DNA of 61,739 bases from Microvirgula aerodenitrificans DSM 15089 (GTDB lineage: Bacteria > Pseudomonadota > Gammaproteobacteria > Burkholderiales > Aquaspirillaceae), in NCBI RefSeq assembly GCF_000620105.1, contig NZ_JHVK01000021.1, forward strand, positions 1-61,739, in the 5' to 3' direction. Shown here piece by piece: positions 55,511-61,739 of this stretch (positions are counted from its first letter, which is position 1; each line of letters starts with the position of its first letter). The notes under the pieces were generated by a model. That model did no database searches. It was not told the DNA's origin and saw only the letters and a list, made by a program, of their open reading frames with translations. The position numbers were made by a program, and so were the translations under genes.

Positions 55511-56902
55511 GTGTCCCGTACTGTCATCATTCCTCTGATCGTGGCCTGCGCGCTGTTCATGGAGAACATCGACGCCACGGTCATCGCGACCTCGCTGCCG
55601 GCGCTGGCACGCGATCTGGGGCAGGACCCGATCACCCTCAAGCTGGCACTGACTGCCTACGTGGTCGGACTCGGCGTGTTCATCCCGGTCTGCGGCTGGG
55701 TGGCCGACCGCTTCGGCTCGCGCACGGTCTTTCGTTCTGCCATCTGCATCTTCATGCTGGGGTCGATCTGCTGCGCCTTCTCCGACTCGCTGCCGGCCTT
55801 CGTTGCCGCCCGCTTTCTGCAGGGCGTCGGCGGGGCGATGATGGTGCCGGTCGGCCGCATCGTCATCTTCCGTTCGGTGCCGCGCACCGAACTGGTCAAG
55901 GCCATCGGCTACCTGACCATGCCGGCCCTGCTCGGGCCGGTGATCGGACCGCCGCTCGGTGGTTTCATCACGACCTATTTTCACTGGCGCTGGATCTTCT
56001 TCATCAATGTGCCGGTCAGCCTGCTCGGCATCTGGCTGGCCGGGCGCTTTATCGACAACCTGCGCGAGGCTGATCCGGGGCCGCTCGACATCCGCGGCTT
56101 TCTGCTGTCTGCCGCCGGCGGGGCCTCACTGATGCTGGGGCTGGCCCTGCTCGACAGCGAGCTGGTGCCGGTCTGGGTGTCGCTGCTGATGTGCGCCACA
56201 GGCGGCCTGTTGCTGGCGGGCTACTGGAAGCATGCCGGACGCACCGCTTCGCCATTGCTCGATCTGCGCCTGCTGCGGCTGCCGACCTTCCGCGCCAGCG
56301 TGGTCGGCGGATCGCTGTTCCGTATTGGCCTGGGCGCCGTGCCGTTCCTGCTGCCGCTGGCACTGCAGGAGGGGCTGGGCATGACGCCATTCCAGTCCGG
56401 CGCCATCACCTGCGCGTCGGCCTTTGGTGCGCTGTTCATGAAGACCATCGCGCCGGCGCTGCTGCAGCGTCACGGCTTTCGCAAGGTGCTGCTGGTCAAT
56501 GCGGTACTGGCCGGGCTGGCGATTGCGTCATACGGCCTGTTTACCCCATCGATGCCGCATCTGCTGATGCTGGCGCTGGTCGCTTTCGGCGGCTTCTTCC
56601 CGTCGCTGCAGTTCACCTGTCTGAATTCGATCGTCTATGCCGAGATTGCCAGCGCCGACGCCGGCCGCGCAACCAGCCTGGCCAGCGTGGTGCAGCAGTT
56701 GTCGCTCGGGCTCGGGGTCATCGTTGCCGGCATGACGCTGCAGATCTCGCAGCGGGTGCAGGGCCATGCGCAACTGGGCGCGGCCGATTTCTGGCCGGCC
56801 TTCGTGGTGGTCGGTCTGTTCTCGATACTGTCGGTGGTCGAGACGCGGCGGTTGCCACCCGGTGCCGGTGCGGCACTGACGCACAGCGAGGCGCCCCGTT
56901 AG
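55511..56902 (+). CDS. DHA2-family MFS multidrug transporter
   Basis: 463 residues with about 14 hydrophobic segments. It opens with VIIPLIVACALFMENIDATVI (ALFMxxLDxTVI motif of DHA2 drug:H+ antiporters), then GWVADRFGSRTVF (motif A) and RFLQGVGGAMMVPVGR (motif B-C region). Start is GTG 55511; a 44-residue extension from 55379 is not membrane-like and is rejected. Probably an efflux pump, perhaps under the preceding LysR regulator. Substrate unknown. Confidence 0.9.
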   Translation: MSRTVIIPLIVACALFMENIDATVIATSLPALARDLGQDPITLKLALTAYVVGLGVFIPVCGWVADRFGSRTVFRSAICIFMLGSICCAFSDSLPAFVAARFLQGVGGAMMVPVGRIVIFRSVPRTELVKAIGYLTMPALLGPVIGPPLGGFITTYFHWRWIFFINVPVSLLGIWLAGRFIDNLREADPGPLDIRGFLLSAAGGASLMLGLALLDSELVPVWVSLLMCATGGLLLAGYWKHAGRTASPLLDLRLLRLPTFRASVVGGSLFRIGLGAVPFLLPLALQEGLGMTPFQSGAITCASAFGALFMKTIAPALLQRHGFRKVLLVNAVLAGLAIASYGLFTPSMPHLLMLALVAFGGFFPSLQFTCLNSIVYAEIASADAGRATSLASVVQQLSLGLGVIVAGMTLQISQRVQGHAQLGAADFWPAFVVVGLFSILSVVETRRLPPGAGAALTHSEAPR

Positions 56903-56965
56903 ACGCGGCTGCATTCTGCAGCGGGTGTCCGGGAGGGCTCTCTGCGCTGGCGGGAAAGGGGCAGG

Positions 56966-58153
56966 TCAGTCGTGGCCGATCTTGCGGTCGCGGCCGGCAG
57001 CAAGCCCGGCGATCAGCGCGCCGAGCACGATCAGCGCCAGCAGCGGACCGGTGGCCTGCCAGCTGCCGCTCCACTCGCGGACCATGCCGATGGTCAGCGG
57101 ACCCAGCGCCGCCAGCGTGTAGCCGAGCCCCTGGGCCATGCCGGACAGCTGCGCGGCGGTGGTGGCATTGCGGGTGCGCAGTACCAGCAGCGACAGCGCC
57201 AGGCTGAAATTGCCGCCCTGACCGAGGCCGAGCACCACGGCCCACAGCGGCAGCTGTGTGGCCGGCGCATACAGGCAGCCGAACAGGCCGGCAGCGGTCA
57301 GGGTCAGCATCAGTACGATCGGGCCGCGCTGGTCGCGGGCGCGGCGCGCCAGCCATGGCCCGCCGAGCGAGGTGATCAGCTGCATCATGACCGAGACCGA
57401 CATCCAGCCCCCGGCTGCCAGCGGCGTCAGTCCGCGTGCCTGCAGAATGGACGGCAGCCAGCCGAAGACGATATAGGCCGTCGATGACTGCAGGCCCATG
57501 AACAGCGTGACCTGCCAGGCCAGCGGCTCGCGCCACAGCCGGGCCGGTACCTGTGCCTGGCTGTTCAGCGTATGGGCATGGCGCACCTGCGGCAGCCACA
57601 GCAGCGCGGCGAGCACGGCCAGTAGCGCCCAGCTGGCGATGGCCGGCCTCCAGCTGCCGAAATACTGCGCCAGTGGCACGGTAAAGCCTGCTGCCAGTGC
57701 CGCGCCGGCGCACAGCGCCATGGTGTAGACCCCGGTCATCAGATCGGCCTGGGCCGGAAAGTTGCGCTTGACGATGCCGGGCAGCAACACCCCGGCGATG
57801 CCGATGCCGGCCCCGGCGATCACGGTGCCGGCAAACAGGCCGGGGATGCCGAAGCGGGTGCGCAGCAGCATGCCGCCGGCCAGCACGGCCAGCGCGACCA
57901 GGATGCCGCGCTCGGGGCCGATGCGGCGGGCCAGCAGCGGAGCCAGCGGCGCGAACAGGCCGAGGCAGAACACCGGGAGCGTGGTCAGCCAGCCAGCCGT
58001 GACGGCAGACAGCCCGAGCGTGAGCCGGATGTCTTCCAGTACCGGCGAGATGCTGGACAGGGCCGGTCGCAGGTTCAGACCGACCAGAATAATGCCGGCA
58101 AGCAGCAGGGCGTGGCCGTGACGGGCGGGCAAAATATCGGGAACGGCGGACAC
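56966..58153 (-). CDS. MFS transporter, CynX/NimT family
   Basis: 395 residues with 12 membrane segments. The segment LLLAGIILVGLNLRPALSSISPVLEDI is the signature of the CynX/NimT cyanate/nitroimidazole family. LARRIGPERGI provides motif A. Start is GTG 58153. No cyanase gene lies nearby, so the transported compound is unknown. It is a single gene, convergent with the DHA2 transporter and divergent from cysM. Confidence 0.9.
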   Translation of the reverse strand: MSAVPDILPARHGHALLLAGIILVGLNLRPALSSISPVLEDIRLTLGLSAVTAGWLTTLPVFCLGLFAPLAPLLARRIGPERGILVALAVLAGGMLLRTRFGIPGLFAGTVIAGAGIGIAGVLLPGIVKRNFPAQADLMTGVYTMALCAGAALAAGFTVPLAQYFGSWRPAIASWALLAVLAALLWLPQVRHAHTLNSQAQVPARLWREPLAWQVTLFMGLQSSTAYIVFGWLPSILQARGLTPLAAGGWMSVSVMMQLITSLGGPWLARRARDQRGPIVLMLTLTAAGLFGCLYAPATQLPLWAVVLGLGQGGNFSLALSLLVLRTRNATTAAQLSGMAQGLGYTLAALGPLTIGMVREWSGSWQATGPLLALIVLGALIAGLAAGRDRKIGHD

Positions 58154-58328
58154 GGCGGCGCTCGCAGCAAACGGGGGCTGGCACTATTCCATCCGCACCG
58201 GCGGGCGTCAACCTGACTGGCGCAAGGGGCTTGCCGTCGCACACGCATAAGGAAAGCGCCAAACGATACAGCGGCGTGCGGACGATGGCGCTAAGATGCC
58301 GCATTCAACATTACCGCCTGTCGCTCCG

Positions 58329-59228
58329 ATGTCCCGTCCCGTTTTCAAAACCCTGGAAGATTTCATCGGCAATACGCCGCTGGTCCGGCTCAAGCGTCTG
58401 CCCGGGCAGACGACCAATACCCTGTTGCTGAAGCTGGAAGGCAACAACCCGGCCGGTTCGGTCAAGGACAGGCCGGCGATCAACATGATCCGCGCCGCGC
58501 AGGCACGGGGCGACATTCATCCCGGCGATACGCTGATCGAGGCCACCAGCGGCAATACCGGTATCGGACTGGCGATGGCCGCCGCGGTGATGGGCTACCG
58601 GATGATCCTGGTCATGCCGGACAGCTCCAGCGCCGAACGCGTGGCGACGATGAAAGCCTATGGTGCCGAGGTGGTGCTGACGCCGTCGGCGCTGTCGATG
58701 CCGGGCTCGATCGACGAGGCTAACCGGCTGCGTGATGCCGGCACCGGCATCATCCTCGACCAGTTCGCCAACCCGGACAACCCGGCCGCGCACGTGGCGT
58801 CGACCGGCCCGGAAATCTGGCGCGATACCGCCGGTACCGTCACCCACTTCGTGTCCAGCATGGGCACCACCGGCACGGTGATGGGGACCGGGCGCTACCT
58901 GAAACAGCAGAACCCGGCCATCCGCATCATTGGCGTACAGCCGGAATCCGGCAGCCAGATTCCCGGCATCCGCAAATGGGAAGACCCGTACGTGCCGGCG
59001 ATCTGCGATTTCGACCAGCTCGACCAGCTCGAGCACGTCAGTCAGGCCGAAGCCGAGGACACCACCCGCCGGCTGGCGCGCGAGGAGGGGATCTTTGCCG
59101 GTCCGTCCGGCGGCGGAGCGCTGGCCGTGGCGCTGCGGCTGTCGGCACAGCTCGACAATGCGGTCATCGTGTCGATCCTGCCGGATCGCGGCGACCGCTA
59201 CATCTCGACCGGGCTGTTCCCGGCGTAA
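58329..59228 (+). CDS. cysM: Cysteine synthase B
   Basis: Makes cysteine from O-acetylserine and sulfide or thiosulfate. The 299-residue PLP enzyme starts FKTLEDFIGNTPLVRLKRLPG and has the Schiff-base Lys in LEGNNPAGSVKDRPA, the Asn loop EATSGNTGIGLAMAAA and the C-terminal GPSGGGALAVAL. The CysM rather than CysK type is supported by GNNPAGSVKDRPA and by the short length. The start MSRPVFKTL at 58329 is preferred over an 11-residue extension. Confidence 0.95.
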   Translation: MSRPVFKTLEDFIGNTPLVRLKRLPGQTTNTLLLKLEGNNPAGSVKDRPAINMIRAAQARGDIHPGDTLIEATSGNTGIGLAMAAAVMGYRMILVMPDSSSAERVATMKAYGAEVVLTPSALSMPGSIDEANRLRDAGTGIILDQFANPDNPAAHVASTGPEIWRDTAGTVTHFVSSMGTTGTVMGTGRYLKQQNPAIRIIGVQPESGSQIPGIRKWEDPYVPAICDFDQLDQLEHVSQAEAEDTTRRLAREEGIFAGPSGGGALAVALRLSAQLDNAVIVSILPDRGDRYISTGLFPA

Positions 59229-59245
59229 GGGCCGGGCGGAAACGG

Positions 59246-59285
59246 CGGGCTGATGCCGGCCGTCCCGCCCCCCGGCATCAGCCCG
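59246..59285. terminator. Bidirectional hairpin between cysM and fdhE
   Basis: CGGGCTGATGCCGG (59246-59259) and CCGGCATCAGCCCG (59272-59285) form a 14-bp perfect stem between convergent genes. It overlaps the fdhE stop. Confidence 0.6.
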
Positions 59286-60222
59286 GGAAGAACAGCAGGT
59301 TCGGTCCGGCGCGCTCGAAGCCCTTTTCATCCATGGCCAGATCCAGCGTCAGCGTGGCGATGTCATCGGCCAGCACGTCGCCGTTCTGCGCCTTGCCCGG
59401 ATCGAGCATCTTCAGATATGCATGGCAATCGCCACACCCTTCCGCCCGCATCGGCGGTTGCTGGCGTTCGGTCGGGCGTCCGTCGTCTTCGGTCTCCAGC
59501 GACCAGTAGCCAATGTCATGGGTGCCGCCGCACTGGGTGCAGCTCGACCGCACCTTGTGCCATTCGGTTTCGCACAGACTGCAGTGCAGATAGCGCAGGC
59601 CGTCGGCGCCGGGGCGGATGCGGCTGGCGGTCGGCGCGGCGCCACAGGCCGGACAGCCATGGGCATGCACATACGGGTTGCCGACCTGCAGCGGTGACAG
59701 CTGTGCGGCCAGACGATTGAAATACACCTGCAGCGCGGCGGCGACAAAGGGCGCCTCGGCGCGGTCGAGCCCGCTCCAGTCGCCGGACAGCAGCTGTGTC
59801 GCGCGCCGTTCGAGCCCGTCTGCGTCACTGGCGGCCAGCCGCTCGAGCACGGTCCGGGTTTCGGCCGGCAGCGCCGGATCGGCAGCCAGCGTGGCGAGCA
59901 GATGCGCCAGCAGCGTCCGCCAGACCGGATCGCGCGGCCAGCCTTCGGTGCCGAGCGGCGGCAGGTCGTGCAGCGCGCACTGGTCCCAGTAGCGCTGTTC
60001 GCGCACCGGCGCGGCCACGTCGACCTCGCTGGCGGCGGCAGCCTGCGCGTGGCTGATCGCGGCGCACAGGCGCAGATAGGCTTCCAGCGCGTGTCCCGGC
60101 GCCAGTTCGTTGAAACGGTTCGCCCGCGCCGCATACGGCGGGGTCGACTCGGGCAGGAAGAACGGCACGATGGTGGTCGACGATTGCGCCAGTTGGTCCT
60201 GCGGGAGAATTCTGAGAGACAT
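59278..60222 (-). CDS. fdhE: Formate dehydrogenase accessory protein FdhE
   Basis: Needed for maturation of respiratory formate dehydrogenases. The 314-residue protein has four CxxC pairs typical of the family's rubredoxin-like zinc or iron site: CPACGAAP, CSLCETEW, CTQCGGTH and CGDCHAY. It starts MSLRILPQDQLAQ with GGAGCC upstream. It lies downstream of the formate dehydrogenase subunit genes on the same strand, though a terminator separates them. Confidence 0.94.
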   Translation of the reverse strand: MSLRILPQDQLAQSSTTIVPFFLPESTPPYAARANRFNELAPGHALEAYLRLCAAISHAQAAAASEVDVAAPVREQRYWDQCALHDLPPLGTEGWPRDPVWRTLLAHLLATLAADPALPAETRTVLERLAASDADGLERRATQLLSGDWSGLDRAEAPFVAAALQVYFNRLAAQLSPLQVGNPYVHAHGCPACGAAPTASRIRPGADGLRYLHCSLCETEWHKVRSSCTQCGGTHDIGYWSLETEDDGRPTERQQPPMRAEGCGDCHAYLKMLDPGKAQNGDVLADDIATLTLDLAMDEKGFERAGPNLLFFPG

Positions 60223-60325
60223 GGAGGCTCCGGTTGAACGGTCGTACGGCCGGTCGCCATGGGCGGGCCGAATTGACCGTGATTATCCCACATCCGTGCG
60301 CGGGCTCCGCCGCCGGCGCCGGAAT

Positions 60326-60353
60326 GAAAAACAGCAGGCCGATGGCCTGCTGT
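60326..60353 (-). terminator. Terminator of the formate dehydrogenase operon
   Basis: On the minus strand ACAGCAGGCC-ATC-GGCCTGCTGT is followed by TTTTTC. It lies 20 bp after the cytochrome subunit stop and before fdhE. Confidence 0.85.
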
Positions 60354-60372
60354 CGGGGACTGACAAAGGGGC

Positions 60373-60999
60373 TTATTTCCGCGGCTTCGCCTGCATCTCG
60401 CGCAGCCACTTCGGATGGTGGACCCGTGCCCAGCTGGTGGTGACCACGCCTTCGACCATGGCCCGGATCGTGCCCTTGACCCAGATTGCCGCATAGACGT
60501 GGATGATGATGCCGGCGATCAGGATCAGCGCCGACCAGGCATGGAACAGCAGGGCCAGGCGGATCAGCGGGATCGGGAACATCGGCGCGAAGTACGGTCG
60601 CCACATGATGAAGCCGGTGACCAGCATCACCAGCAGGCAGCCGGCCATCAGCCAGAACATGCCCTTCTGGCCGCCGTTGTACTTGCCGGTGTCACCGACC
60701 TCGCCGCCCTTCAGCACCGTGCCGACCGCCATCATCCACTTGATGTCCTCGCGGTTGACCAGGTTGTGCTTCCAGTAGCGCAGGAACATGACCGAGAAGC
60801 CGGTGAACATCACCACGCCGACGAACGGGTGGATGATGCGCGCCAGTTGCGGCGTGCCGAACACGCCGGTCAGCCAGAAGAACGCCGGATAGAACAGCGC
60901 CAGACCGGACAGCGCCAGCAGCACGAAGCAGAAGGCGACGATCCAGTGGTTGATCCGCTCGATGGCGCGGTAACGGACAATGAGGTTCTCACGACTCAT
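60373..60999 (-). CDS. fdoI: Formate dehydrogenase cytochrome b556 (gamma) subunit
   Basis: Membrane anchor of respiratory formate dehydrogenase that passes electrons to quinone. The 208-residue protein has four membrane helices. Haem-ligand His residues are in [40 protein letters not shown] and [12 protein letters not shown]. Typical family motifs are [11 protein letters not shown] and [10 protein letters not shown]. It overlaps the iron-sulfur subunit gene by 4 bp (ATGA). Distinguishing fdnI from fdoI by sequence is not possible. Confidence 0.94.
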   Translation of the reverse strand: MSRENLIVRYRAIERINHWIVAFCFVLLALSGLALFYPAFFWLTGVFGTPQLARIIHPFVGVVMFTGFSVMFLRYWKHNLVNREDIKWMMAVGTVLKGGEVGDTGKYNGGQKGMFWLMAGCLLVMLVTGFIMWRPYFAPMFPIPLIRLALLFHAWSALILIAGIIIHVYAAIWVKGTIRAMVEGVVTTSWARVHHPKWLREMQAKPRK

Positions 61000-61739
61000 T
61001 TCGGTTGCTCCTCGTCGTTGTCGTCATCGGTGCGGTTCGGGCCCACGGTGATGTAATGGAAGAAGCCGAACAGGCCGGCGGCGGCGATGCCGACGGTGGC
61101 CAGCGGCTTCAGCAGGCCCTTCCACAGGCTGACCACCGGGCTGATGGCCGGATCCTTCGGCAGGCCGTGATACAGCTCCGGCCGGTCGGCGTGGTGCAGC
61201 ACGTACATGACGTGGGTGCCGCCGACGCCTTGCGGATCGTACAGCCCGGCGTTGTCATAGCCGCGCGACTTCAGGTCTTCGACCCGTTCGCCGGCGAAGG
61301 TCTTCATGTCCTCCTTGCTGCCGAAGCGGATCGCGCCGGTCGGACAGGTCTTGACGCAGGCCGGTTCCTGGCCGACCGACACCCGGTCGGAACACAGCGT
61401 GCACTTGTACGCCTTGTTGTCGACCGGGTTCAGACGCGGAATGTTGAACGGACAGCCGGAGATGCAGTAGCCGCAGCCGATGCAGTTCTCTTCCTGGAAG
61501 TCGACGATGCCGTTGCTGTACTGGATGATCGCGCCGGGCGACGGGCAGGCCTTCAGGCAGCCCGGTTCGCTGCAGTGCATGCAGCCGTCCTTGCGGATCA
61601 GCCATTCCAGCTTGCCGTTTTCCTCGACCTCGGCATAACGCATCACCGTCCACGACTGGGCGGTGAGGTCGGCCGGGTTGTCGTAGACGCCGACGTTGTC
61701 GCCGATCTCGTCGCGCAGGTCGTTCCACTCCGAGCAGGC
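60996..61739 (-). CDS. fdoH: Formate dehydrogenase iron-sulfur (beta) subunit, 5'-truncated by window end
   Basis: Electron-transfer subunit with four [4Fe-4S] clusters. Visible Cys motifs are [46 protein letters not shown] and [15 protein letters not shown]-terminal membrane helix ([18 protein letters not shown]) anchors it in the cytoplasmic membrane. The reading frame continues without a stop to the window edge (…[15 protein letters not shown]), so the N-terminus and the catalytic fdoG gene lie outside. An internal GTG/ATG at 61646/61643 is not the true start. Confidence 0.95.
   Translation of the reverse strand, partial: ACSEWNDLRDEIGDNVGVYDNPADLTAQSWTVMRYAEVEENGKLEWLIRKDGCMHCSEPGCLKACPSPGAIIQYSNGIVDFQEENCIGCGYCISGCPFNIPRLNPVDNKAYKCTLCSDRVSVGQEPACVKTCPTGAIRFGSKEDMKTFAGERVEDLKSRGYDNAGLYDPQGVGGTHVMYVLHHADRPELYHGLPKDPAISPVVSLWKGLLKPLATVGIAAAGLFGFFHYITVGPNRTDDDNDEEQPK

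Overview
The window is about 62 kb of high-GC chromosome (strong preference for CCG, CTG and GCC codons) from a betaproteobacterium. The guaA/smpB/ratA/ratB block, the hpnCDE squalene genes, FbpABC next to a DUF2325 gene and the formate dehydrogenase genes suggest a Neisseriales/Chromobacteriaceae-type organism; that placement is inference from gene content, not a search. It carries three methyl-accepting chemotaxis proteins, two EAL-type c-di-GMP proteins, three tRNA genes (two tRNA-Ala(GGC), one tRNA-Glu(UUC)) and no rRNA or CRISPR.

Layout. 1-4310: right end of an integrative element inserted at the 3' end of guaA. It holds a tyrosine integrase, a translationally coupled 588-residue protein with a HEPN-like R-x4-H motif (candidate defence cargo) and a zinc-finger/HTH protein; the element continues left of the window. 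4311-12743: housekeeping (guaA, smpB, ratA, ratB, arfB, exonuclease), two chemoreceptors and tRNAs. 12908-18508: hpnC-hpnD-hpnE (presqualene diphosphate to squalene), an SDR protein whose catalytic Tyr is Phe, a lipoprotein and radA. 18518-22827: Fur-box-controlled ferric iron ABC transporter fbpABC with a divergent DUF2325 gene.

22855-29052: a VpsR-like sigma-54 activator faces a near-consensus -24/-12 promoter that drives an operon for a secreted repeat protein (functional-amyloid-like), two small secreted proteins sharing a C-terminal motif, a C39-like peptidase and an outer-membrane barrel with an N-terminal coiled coil. This strongly resembles a divergent Fap (functional amyloid) system. 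An EAL-CBS-GGDDF protein encoded just downstream and the VpsR-like regulator both point to c-di-GMP control.

32213-36230: cytochrome b561-type protein and a B12-dependent class II ribonucleotide reductase with two NrdR-like boxes 31 bp apart.

36492-45484, the most unusual locus: a five-gene operon with different codon preference (many CCC prolines) and bounded by strong terminators. It encodes a lipoxygenase-fold protein in which the first iron-ligand His is Trp, a pyruvate/indolepyruvate-decarboxylase-type ThDP enzyme, a cytoplasmic M61 peptidase with a PDZ domain, a single-chain L-serine dehydratase and an ACC-synthase-like PLP enzyme. I know of no described pathway with this set; it looks like a horizontally acquired, undescribed small-molecule pathway.

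45666-61739: alpha/beta hydrolase, Hsp20 and CbpA/CbpM chaperones, an ADP-ribosyltransferase-fold orphan lacking the ExE glutamates, a class V aminotransferase, a third chemoreceptor, an EAL protein, a LysR regulator, two MFS transporters, cysM, fdhE and the membrane and iron-sulfur subunits of a respiratory formate dehydrogenase (the last cut by the window end).
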